A stretch of 64,000 nt of DNA from Dreissena polymorpha (taxonomy: Eukaryota > Mollusca > Bivalvia > Myida > Dreissenidae): assembly GCF_020536995.1 (NCBI RefSeq), contig NC_068356.1, positions 81,667,983 to 81,731,982 of the forward strand, written 5' to 3'. The notes beneath the pieces are model-generated. The model was given only the letters and a program-made list of their open reading frames with translations. It searched no databases and had not been told where the DNA came from. Within the stretch, counting starts at the first letter, position 1; each line of letters starts with the position of its first letter. This document shows, piece after piece, positions 37,798-47,545 of this stretch. Position numbers and translations under genes: made by a program.

Positions 37798-38866
37798 GTC
37801 CATTGAATGATATTTATCGGTATACAAATGAATACCGTTGTAATATATTTGACAATATGATATTTCGAACTATATAGCATACGACAACATTATTGAAGAC
37901 ACAGCATGCTTCGCACAGACGTACACATGAAAAGACGTACAAACTGACAGCTCTGTACCGCCTTCTGCAAAAGGGCAATAGAATACAACAATGGAAATAG
38001 TGTAAGAATGTTAACATTCATATTGGGTACAGAAAATAGCATGTAATAAACTTTACCCTATACTTCTAACTTACAATAAAGTATACAAATACAACTACAA
38101 AGCAAACAAATAATGAAAATACCAGTTATCCATCCGTGTTTAATGTACCACACTATCATATTGTTTTCATTGTTTTCCTTGCCCTGAAGATCTTATTATA
38201 TGAACAATGCTCGATTTTTCCGGTATGGTGTGCACCGAGGCCACTTGAGAGACAGTTGATGTTGGAAGTTTGTTAGGCGCAGTGACGTTTGTCGACTCTC
38301 CCCCGGTTTCTTCAGTATATTGCGATTTTAACTGCCGATCAAAGTTTGATAATTTTATGGCCGATCGTCCAATAATTATTACTAAGTTCAACCATAAATC
38401 AGTAAAACAAATATAACTTATCGCTTGATCACACGCATCCTTGCTTTTCAATAACCAATGCAATTACTTTCTTTTGCAAAACTAGGATTCACTTATTCTT
38501 GATGTTGAAGTTAAAAAAACTGGTTTGACGGGTGATCCAGACATGTTTCTGCGTATGAATGACTGATTATTATGTCATTTAACTTTTATGGCTTTTAGTG
38601 GGGAGATAATCTTGGATGTGTGTAAAATATGACTTAAAATACCCTGCTTGTTTGACCAACTCAACAAAGTTGTGTGCTTTATTCTGGATCGATAGATGAT
38701 AAATAATTTATTTTTGGTATAAATAAAATGAAATATAAAACGTAAGTAACGTTGATACATTTATAAACTAAACATCGGTAGGATTTAACTGTGAAGTTTC
38801 TACGTTCGTGCAGGTATATTTACCTTTCTGGCGTGTTGTCGTGTTGGTGAAATCAAATCCCGTCAA

Positions 38867-38920
38867 GTGTCGTTCTAGAAGGTAGATGTGTCGTTCTGGA
38901 AGGGAGATGTGTCATTCTTT
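38867..38920. repeat. Two to three units of the 21-bp minisatellite (short state)
   Basis: GTCGTTCTAGAAGGTAGATG and GTCGTTCTGGAAGGGAGATG, followed by the same flank as in unit A (GCGGCTTTAAAGGTCGCAGC). This is the orthologous position of the 86-unit array. Confidence 0.85.
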
Positions 38921-39231
38921 CGCGATGTTGTGGTTGCGGCTTTAAAGGTCGCAGCCACACAAAAACGACGAATATACCCGCCCGAACGAAGATACTACGG
39001 CAATACGACAATTATGTGACATGTGTCCTGATTGCAGTTAGACCACCAACATTTTCAGTCAGAATGATGCATCTCTAGCGCCCTCACGCAAACACAGCAA
39101 AATACGACCTCTAAGAACGAAAATTCAGAAGGCACGAAATAAGCGTGTTCTTGCGACCATTTTTGACATGCAAAACAATATGTAGATATAACGTGTCGGT
39201 ATTGCGGCTGCTGCTAATAATTGATGGTCAT

Positions 39232-39400
39232 ATGTGGATGGTTGATGGGTGGATGGGTGGGCGGATGAAAGGAAGTGTAGATGGATTGAGGGCGTGTGGA
39301 CGGTATGATGGGTGGATGAGTGGATGGGTGGGTGGGTGGATTGGTGGATGGATTGGTGGATTGGTTGATGGGTGGATTAGGTGGATGGATGGTTTGCAGG
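39232..39400. repeat. GGATGGGT-type tandem repeat, unit B
   Basis: Degenerate GGATGGGTGGAT, GATTGGTG and GGTGGATT repeats at the same relative place as 26,823-26,912. Confidence 0.85.
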
Positions 39401-39564
39401 GTGTCGGTAATGATAATAATTGGACTAGATGAGAGAGAATATAGAATATGTACCGCTGCAACCGTGTTCTATGTTATGATCGCTTCAACCAGACATCGAA
39501 CACACAAAGGTGTTTAATACCGAAAGTGTGTTGACAACAAAGTGCATTGCAACAGTAGTCTTTA

Positions 39565-41413
39565 TTAGCTTACCGTGAGTTGTTTCTAAATATGTTGCTA
39601 AACATTTGATAATGTAAATAGCAAAAATTTAATACATTTCGTTACCGCTTGGTTGTTTATCTAATCTTTTAATTCAGCATGTCAGTCATTATATAATAAA
39701 CATTTGGAACCATGCTCGTTCTATCAAAAACTAATTAGCATTGGTACACTACAGTATGTAAAAGGACCTGTCATATTATACTATTAAGCATTGAACCCAA
39801 TCGTGATGATGTAACTAGTTGCTTTGTTTGCTTAGTTTGCTTAGCCTTTATCAGCGACACACACAGTTTGCGAAACGAAAACAGACTTAAAGATGTGTTC
39901 ACAAGATTTATTATCGAATCCCGAATAAATACCAATTTGCTTTGCAATAATAGTTCACGTTTTGCATCAAATAAGAAACGTATTTATATAGTACATACAT
40001 TCATGCCGTTTACTTGTCAAATACAATTTGATAGAACGCATTTGAATCCCGGGTATATTAAGTTCAAGTTTTGCAACACTGCGTTTTCAAGCTAGGTTAT
40101 ATTGATTTTATAAAATCTTTAAAAAAATACACACACAATAATTCTTTGAAACGAAAAGTCGTGCTTTGTTCATAATCAAATAAACAGTATTTAAAAAGCT
40201 AATAGGTTATTAATTTTTAAGCCATTAAGTATTAAATCTGGCGACTTAAAATAATAACTACTTTTGTTTCAAAATACCGAAATAATATTCGCGTCATCAC
40301 TAAAATGCTTTTTTAATTAATCTGTATTTACTTGTTTCATAGCTTATAAGTCTGTTTATTGTTTTGTACGTTTTGCTGATTGTATCTTTAATGCACCGAA
40401 TACTTTATTTAACAGAACATTGTTTATGAATTTCAAATGCTGATCAATTTGCTTTCACTGATGGTTTCTTTTGATGTGTATTGGATCGTTTCGTGAGGAA
40501 CCATTGTTACACCAATCAAAGTAATTGTGAATCCCCGTTCAACACTGTGCACAACAATGTGAACTAATCCTTCAATAGGAAGAGTAAACCACTACTTGAG
40601 ATACATTCAGGGGTTATACTACCTCTACCTCTACATCTTTAACATATAACTAACTATCCTAACTAAGGACAATACCTAAGAGAGGAAAATAGACTATTTG
40701 CTTCTGCTGTAAAATTATAGGATTTTAGTAAACTGATAATTTATGCTATAACTGAATAGATCCTGGACGAGCCCCAAATGTGAAAGGGTCGTTTCGTGCA
40801 CGGGTTCCTTTACTATATACCTCGAGGAAGTATTATAATAAATACTAAATTGTAAATGGTCGTTTTGTAACTCATTTATTTCAACTATTATGACTATACT
40901 AAATATCAGAGTATGTAAACCTGAAATATATAGCTGTATTATGAGTACAGTGAAAGAGTTAGCAGGATTAAACTGACTACCTAGCCCCAAATGGTCGGAA
41001 GGCCGACCTAAACTTACGTGTGTGTATATCAGAGTTATATACAGGTCCTACTTGCCTCTTCACGATGGTATTTTGCAGCTCGACCTGAAGACCGAAACGT
41101 ACATTATTAAATAAAGTTTACACAACAAAATATATAAACTTTATATAACTACAACAATATACATCAAATAGTTATAAAATGGAAAAATACTTATAATATT
41201 GTTGACATCTGTTTCTACTGCTGTTTTTCAAAAGAATCTTCACACATTTGTTCGAACGGAATTGTGTGAGGTCAATACCAAGTTTCATAACTCTGATCAT
41301 CAACTTGGAAACTTAATATCGGTTACTCCATTTTGAAATTTGTAAAGATGAGAGTCCAATTAAAATTCAAAATGTGCATTTGCACACTATAGGCAGGTAA
41401 AAATAATCATTAA
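39565..41413. other. Intergenic, no gene recognised
   Basis: A block around 41,015-41,100 (ATACAGGTCC ... CTCTTCACGA ... CGACCTG) recurs at about 41,845-41,925 in direct orientation. No exons are supported. Confidence 0.4.
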
Positions 41414-41636
41414 GCCATTTATGCCTAGCGTCTAGAAAAAGGCCCTTGGCAAACAGCGTAGACCCAGACGAGACGCCGCATCATGCGGCGTCTCATCTAG
41501 GTCTACGCTGTTTGCTCAAAGGAATTTCTGTAAGAAATATTCTAAATATAGAAATAAATATAATAGACATCCCAAATTTTGGAAATAAATTGATCCAATT
41601 AAGAAGGATGGGAGAGTCCACTAGGCACAAATGGGT
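41414..41636. mobile_element. MITE copy, ACCCATTTATGCC family
   Basis: Inverted ends (CCATTTATGCCTAG and CTAGGCACAAATGG) and the CGCCGCATCATGCGGCG hairpin, in opposite orientation to 1,336-1,560. Confidence 0.8.
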
Positions 41637-41946
41637 TAAGCTAGTGTTTCAGGCATGGATAGAAGGATTTCGTTTTGAACTGAACGCATGTTTTTACCAT
41701 ATTAAAATGACTACATGTATTAGGCGACGTGCTGTTCATTATAGTTTTAAAGTTTTTTCGGTTAAGCTAGATTCTAAGAACTATATTAAAGGATTTCATT
41801 GAAACATAAAACATGTATTTTACATATAGTTTAACCTATTTATGTGTGTGTATCAGAGTTTATTTACAGGTCATACTAGCCTCTTCACGAGGGTCTTTGT
41901 AGCCCGACCTGTACCTATTTATTTTAGCTTTATAACATTTATATAG

Positions 41947-42097
41947 GATCTAGCACGAGGTTGTCATATCATACCATATTTTATTAACGAGTTCAGGAAT
42001 TTTGTTAGTAAGCGAGCCTTTGGTGAGCTTACTAACGAATTTCCTGGACCGAGTTTAATAAAAAATGGTATGAAATGACAACGTGTGTCAGATCTTT
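41947..42097. mobile_element. Small foldback element
   Basis: About 150 bp with inverted ends (ACGAGGTTGTCATATCATAC against GTATGAAATGACAACGTGTG) and an inner inverted TTAGTAAGC/GCTTACTAA hairpin. Confidence 0.65.
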
Positions 42098-42471
42098 TAT
42101 CACATGCTTTTAAATGAGCAAATTCAATAAATATTTACGCAAACAATGATTAAATCCCGAATGTTTGTTTACGTTAAGTGACGTCATTTGACGTTGCAAC
42201 CTCATTTCAGCAAAATAACAAAGTACGATTGGGCAATCGAACGTAAACTAAGCCAATAAAAACGCTTAAAAAGTATATTACACATGTGTAAGATATAGAG
42301 AATACATGTACATCGTTGGTGCGGATGTGGAGAAAGCTTATCCGGTGAGGCCTTAGAAAAAGAAAATAGGGCGAGCTTTAGCGAGCCCCCTGGGGGGTAA
42401 CTTCCTATATACGGTTATATAGGGGTCTGTGCCAATTTTTTGGGGTGTGTTTTTCGACTAAAATTATAGCT

Positions 42472-43300
42472 ACGGATCATAGGCGCTCGATTTCAATGTT
42501 TTATAATTATATTATTATTTTTTTTAATTATTTTTTTTATTATTTTGTGTTTAGTTACCCGTGTTTATTATAATGCATACACATACTAAATCAATACAAA
42601 TCTTCCGACAAAACGTCTGCTTAAAAAAAGTTCGACTATGTACATAAAAATTGACAAGGTAAATCACTCGCCATTTTCTGAAGCAACGGAAGTGCATCAT
42701 TATGCATAATTAAATCGCTGTCACCCCCGCTTGCTTATTGAAATGCGCGCGCAGACCGGGAACCTCGCTCATTATACACAATAAACAGCAACTAAGCGCC
42801 AGATTGCTTTTTGACGTGTTATTTTCTGGAAATCACCATGGCAGACGAACTCAAGGTAAACACTTGGTAAGGAATGATTCATATGTATGCAATTACAATA
42901 TATTTTGTTGATTGCCCCATTAATTGAGTTGAAACAATAGTTACAAGGATTATCACATCGTCTGTGGATGTTTCTGTTGAAACTGAAAGTAGGTTAGAGA
43001 AAGAGCGAGGTTCCCGGCCTGCGCGCGCATTTCAATAAGCGAGCGGGGTGACAGCGATTTTAATTATGCATAATGATGCACTTCCGTGCTTCAGAAAATG
43101 GCGATAGATTACCTTGTCAATTTCTATGTACATAGTCGAACTTTTTTTAAGCAGACGTTTTGTCGGAAGATTTGTATTGATTTAGTATGTGTATGCATTA
43201 TAATAAACAACGGGTAACTAAAAACAAAATAATAAAAAAATAAATAAAAAAATAAATAAATATAATTATAAATATTGACATCGAGCGCCTATGATACGGA
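42472..43300. mobile_element. Inverted repeat with 300-bp arms and a 230-bp loop
   Basis: Arms 42,472-42,770 and 43,003-43,300 are inverted copies with few differences, including CATAGGCGCTCGA, TCCGACAAAACGTCTGC and GCGCGCGCA. The loop contains an ATG in strong context followed by a GT donor. It may be a foldback transposon or a local inverted duplication. Confidence 0.75.
42838..42855 (+). other. Possible first-exon fragment in the loop (MADELK then GTAAAC)
   Basis: ATCACCATGGCAGACGAACT is a textbook start context. Six codons end in AAG followed by GTAAAC, a usable donor. There is no downstream exon in view. It looks like the start of a host gene captured between the arms; this is a guess. 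Confidence 0.3.
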
Positions 43301-43489
43301 TATGGTTTTGAGCATCAAAGTATAGATATTGGTGTGTATCAGAAATGTGCTTGTATATATGCATATAGATTTGAAAGTATCAGTATCAAAATGGGTATGA
43401 TAAATGTCATTTTTCATATAAATGGGTATCAATCAGTAGCGAGAAAGATGCAGAAAGTTGACTGTTTTTATCTTTTGCTTGCCATGTGT

Positions 43490-43665
43490 CCAGTTTATTA
43501 AATTCTAGTACTGAAATGGGTCCAGTTTATCAACATTCTTGTATCGAAATGGTCCACTTTCTCAATGGTATCGTATACAAATGGGTCTGCTTTTTCAAAA
43601 ATCTTGTATCAAAATGGGTCTACTTTATCAGAGTTCCGGTATAAAAATGTGTCTCATTTGGAAGT
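43490..43665. repeat. Degenerate 32-33-bp tandem repeat, about five units
   Basis: Units share TTTATCAA, TTGTATC and AAAATGGGTC in the same order. Looser copies may extend to 43,380. Confidence 0.7.
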
Positions 43666-43704
43666 CTCAGCGGAACACCCATTGCCAAAAATTTGGGCAG
43701 TTAC

Positions 43705-43752
43705 GCCCCCCCCCCCACCCCCCCCCCCCCCCCCCCCGCCGCCCCCCCCCCC
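43705..43752. repeat. Poly-C tract
   Basis: About 48 bp, nearly all C, with single A and G interruptions, followed by GGGAGCGAGCGC. The opposite strand could form G-quadruplexes; length errors are likely here. Confidence 0.9.
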
Positions 43753-44800
43753 GGGAGCGAGCGCTTTTTTTCTTTTCGGGCCGAACGGATAATCTTTCTC
43801 CATTGCGGCACCAACCATGTATTCTATTTATCCTGCTTCATGACGTTGACACATTTTATCAAAGACAAATGATAAATTGACATAACATTATAATTGTTCT
43901 TGTCGAGCGTATTACATGTTCACAACATTCCAGACGACCGAATAACTACCGATTGTGTCACGTAAAAAATAGTTCCACTTTAAACTGTTCCTTTTAATAC
44001 TTTCCTATTGAAAATATGAGAAGAAATAAAAAACGAATCGAGAATATGATATAATTCTTGGTAAAAAATGAAAAAAAAAATGCAGCAGCAAAACAAAAAC
44101 TAAATTGTATTAACCTTAATGACAACTTAGTCCATTGATTATAGTTATAGGCCCTAACACTAAATTTACAACGATTTTCACATCCATTTTTGTTCTTCCA
44201 TTCCTTTGTCGGAATCCGTTTTCTGTTTTTTTTCCATCCTTAATATTGAACTGTATTTTAAACCACACTATTTTTTATTTGTATCGAATGCTTACCACTC
44301 TGACTCAAAACCCGATTTACGAAATACTAATCCTGCGTAGCGAGCGAATATTTTATTTCTATCGAATTAAACAATCATGAATGACAAACACAATCCGAAA
44401 TACATTAATGATTAGTTCGATGCTTCATTTTTTTTTAAATACTGTTAAAACCACCATGTCAAAATTGTTGTCCCTAAGATCCTGAGAGAAACTATGTTTT
44501 GTCTGAGAAATGACGTCATTAATTGCGTAATCAAGTAAATGAAAATGTTAAATACGGAAGGCTGGTTTGGTAATATATTTTAAAGAAAAGAAAAAAATGA
44601 TGATATATAATGTAACGATAACATTCATGATGCGTCCCAATAAACTCCAAAGGTCAATTATAAGAACATGTTAATCGTCACAGCGTGCGTAGGAATACAC
44701 CACTTCCTGTTGACCGGAGATAGGAAAATGTATTCGACACTGCTTTATTGGTCAATTTTTGCAACAGAGGCAGGATAAAAATATATTCGTAATAGTTAAA
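43753..44800. other. AT-rich intergenic sequence
   Basis: No exon, element end or RNA gene recognised. Confidence 0.4.
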
Positions 44801-44960
44801 TTACATGGGAAACAGGGTTTTATGGCATGGATAAAAGGAAGGCTGTTTGAAACGTGCCCGTGTCCTTGGACAGAACCAGTACTTGGGTCTATGGGGGAGA
44901 TATAAAGAACGCTCCCCAGTGAGGATCGAACCCTGACCGTATTACAATGACCGCGCCAAA
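44801..44960 (-). repeat. Probable tRNA-derived SINE fragment
   Basis: On the minus strand a tRNA-like block contains GGTTCGATCC (B-box type) preceded by TTGGCGCGGTCATTG. It is followed by a body with AAGTACTGGTTCTG, a block I recall from bivalve SINEs. The cloverleaf is incomplete. Confidence 0.45.
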
Positions 44961-45100
44961 GTCAAACAAAAGGGGAATGATGGGCATCGGTTCCAAGTTC
45001 CAATGGACACATGTCCTGTGAAGGAGTTCGCGAAATATGCCTAAAAGACATAATAGGAGGACCTCTACGGAATCCGGATAGTGCCTCTTTAATCTCGCCC

Positions 45101-45200
45101 NNNNNNNNNNNNNNNNNNNNNNNNNNNNNNNNNNNNNNNNNNNNNNNNNNNNNNNNNNNNNNNNNNNNNNNNNNNNNNNNNNNNNNNNNNNNNNNNNNNN
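45101..45200. other. Assembly gap (100 N)
   Basis: Exactly 100 N, the usual placeholder for a gap of unknown size. The two sides are separate contigs, and their order and orientation rest on scaffolding. Confidence 0.98.
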
Positions 45201-45490
45201 CTTCAAATAAGGCGTCAAAGAGCTGTCCGTTTGTGCGTCTGTACATATGTACGCACACATGCGAAGCTTGCTGTGTATTGATTGATTTAAAAAAAACAAT
45301 GTAAACCAACCAGGTTGTGTTTTTTCTTACAATTTTGGGAATATTATCTATTACCGTGAGATTGGGAATTAAGCTTTAATTACCTTCAAATTGGGAAAAA
45401 GTTTTATTTTTTTTTTATCATTTTTGAATGACTATGTATTAAACTTACCTTAAACAGATAATACTAAACATGAGCATATCAGTTTAAGGT
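45201..45490 (+). pseudogene. Fucosyltransferase intron fragment (copy D)
   Basis: Aligns with the intron of copy C around 48,000-48,300: AGAGCTGTC, CGAAGCTTGCTGTGT, GGAATATTATCTAT and CAGATAATACTAAACAT occur in the same order. The match begins at the gap edge, so any exon 1 would lie in the gap. Exon 2 was not seen downstream. Confidence 0.6.
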
Positions 45491-47369
45491 TCATGTAGAG
45501 GCTTCATTTTGAAAATGTGGGACCCCAAGCATTGAACTCAAATTTGACTAAAGGAAGAGTGCCACATTGAATGTATACATATATGCTTTAAAGTGTTCCT
45601 TAAACTGCTACCAATTTTGTACATCAACGTATCATACCATCCACAAAATCAATCAAAATACAAAGCGATTTTAACACTAAAATATACATTATTTTCAAAA
45701 ATCTGAATCATGTTTATTCCACGTATTTCGGCGGAAAATTATATAACTAGTGAATAATATCGACATTGACGAGGGCAAGTTACGCTTAAATAGTAAAAAA
45801 AGTTTACATATCTAGAAATATCAAAACTCGAACACATGTCATTTCATCACCATGGGGGCAGCCATTTGTAAATTCATAACATAGAAAGAAACATGCTAAA
45901 AACTAACTCATCGCCTAATTGACATTCCAAACGGTTGACGATGACAAATGCATTGGATTGTAATCTTTCCGTTGATGTTTGCAAACTGCACGATCAGACC
46001 TCATAAACACTCAAAAGAATAACTATGTAAGAAGCATTTCACCAATGTTTACAATTGTTGTCGAATCACCATACTTATATTATTGCGCATAAAATAGTAC
46101 GCTTACAGACTGACAGAAAGATCGATACGTAACTCCGTTAAATTCATCACGGTATACTATTCTATTGATAAAATATAATAATACATCGCTTTAACAATCT
46201 AAAAGGAGAAAAATTCTTTTAAACAAAGTTTTTAATAACGAAAGTGAAAACAACGGAAGTTAGATGGATATTCTGTGAGATGCACTTCGGCTCCAGAAAA
46301 ACAATACAAATAAACTAAAAAGAAGTGTGGGGGACAATTTTCAGCTAGAAAATATTTGAAATAGGGTAAGTGATGATATCTCTACGTGGTCATTTCTGTT
46401 ATTGAGTGCGATCTCTGCTGATTAATGTTAATAGTTGTTTTACTAGTTGCGAACCAACTGTCAAATATGTTTGTGTTTTCTCAGGTATGTGTATACACAT
46501 ACCCGTTTTTCTCACTATACTGAACGTGGTTTCGACCGATTTGTTTTGCACGTTTTTCTACGGAGCACAGCGAGGGCCACGCTTTCAAAATGGGTAGAAG
46601 TAATCGAAATATAAAATCAATCGGTTTGCCAGTTTCTTTATAATTCTTTACAATTTTATATGTCGTCTGCAATCTATTTCAATTTTAGATGGTTTAAATT
46701 TGCAATTTGGTTGAGAGGTAAATAACAAATTGTTAAGCCTTTGAAAAGAATTTTTTGACTTACTATCCACCATACCTGGATTTTTAAAAAGTAGTTACGT
46801 TTTAGTTATTTTTAGAACTTTGTTTAGGAATTTATCCAAATAGGCAGTTGAATAAAAACTCATTTGTTGTTTAATGACAATAATTTTCTGTGAAATGTTG
46901 CTAACTTGACCTTGTATATGTATATAGCTTTGTATTTATTCAACTTAAGGTAATGCATATCCTTCCTAACTTTAGATTGAGATTTTTAAATTAGTGTAAA
47001 AATGTATTGGTTTTAAACCAAATATGAATAAAGCACACAAATATTGAATGTCAAAAATGTGTTTATGTTATTCTTTCCGTCTTTAGCTTTAAAATGATAT
47101 TTAGTTTGACCATATTGTACCACATTGAATGAAGAAAAACCAAAGCGAATTTTTAATGAATTTTATCCCCCCCCCATGAACCTTAATGGATACAACAACT
47201 TCAAACTCTTTATTTGTAAACTGATAAACTATGTTCCCAAACATCTGAAAGTTGTTTGGGAATGTGGGCCTTGATTGGGTAAAATGCGTTATTTAACCAC
47301 CGTTTATACAATTGGCTGCAGGCATGGTATTTTAAAGCATATTTAACAAACATTTAATGCATAAGCTAA
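45491..47369. other. Spacer after copy D, no gene recognised
   Basis: AT-rich. From about 47,320 it weakly matches the region upstream of fucosyltransferase exon 1 in unit B (GGTATTTTAAAGCATATTT). The minisatellite is absent. Confidence 0.4.
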
Positions 47370-47545
47370 CCACTAAAAGCCACAAAATTTAAATGACAAA
47401 ATCAGTCATCCATACGCATATACATATTTAACTGAACTCACCCATCTGAATCATCAGTCAAACCAGTGTTTGAACTTCAACATCGAAAATAAGTGAATAA
47501 TAGTTTTGTAAAAGAAATAATTGTGTTGGTTATTGAAAAGTAAGG

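Larger units (their letters stand above)
32768..37878 (-). mobile_element. Nearly full-length LINE of L1/Tx1-like type, decayed ORF2
   Basis: Flanked by a perfect 12-bp target duplication, ATACGACAACAT (32,756-32,767 and 37,879-37,890), with a poly-A tail (T run on the plus strand at 32,768). ORF2 begins near 36,689 with MIKICTLNVKGL, an AP-endonuclease start, and continues with NVYGP, GGDFN, RVDYFL and TDHSLVELK. Reverse transcriptase follows: NKSPGSDGIT, LISLLNNDYK-like, FADFEKAFDSLDH, GVRQGCPLSS and FADD. The C-terminal part has a CDMC...H...C zinc finger near 33,320. Several stops and frameshifts are present (for example a stop just before GVRQG, near 34,757). No ORF1 is recognised in the 1.2-kb 5' region, which holds three 98-bp repeats. 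Confidence 0.88.
31118..38438 (-). pseudogene. Alpha-fucosyltransferase (GT10) copy B, broken
   Basis: Exon 1 is 38438-38123 and exon 2 is 32168-31118. Exon 2 is 86 bp longer than in C because of a 99-bp insertion or duplication near 31,390-31,501. That segment is bordered by two copies of GGTGTCTATGTAG and brings a stop. A TGG codon after DQA is TAG, and the last 30 codons are shifted. The anchor region of exon 1 is out of frame from its expected ATG. Catalytic-domain traces (MNWSMTF, YKFYLSFEN, SEKLF) remain. This copy is the most diverged of the three. Its intron contains the LINE at 32,768-37,878. Confidence 0.8.
31070..39564. repeat. Unit B of the direct fucosyltransferase duplication
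   Basis: Same order as unit A: fucosyltransferase 3' flank, exon 2, intron, exon 1, upstream region, minisatellite site and GGAT-rich tract. It is interrupted by a 5.1-kb LINE. Without that it is about 3.4 kb. It lacks the intronic LINE of A and C. Confidence 0.8.

Noticed and set aside
43539-43880. Proline-rich ORFs
   Set aside because: They arise from the poly-C tract.
44889-45309. ORFs spanning the N run
   Set aside because: They read through unknown bases and share no recognisable domain.
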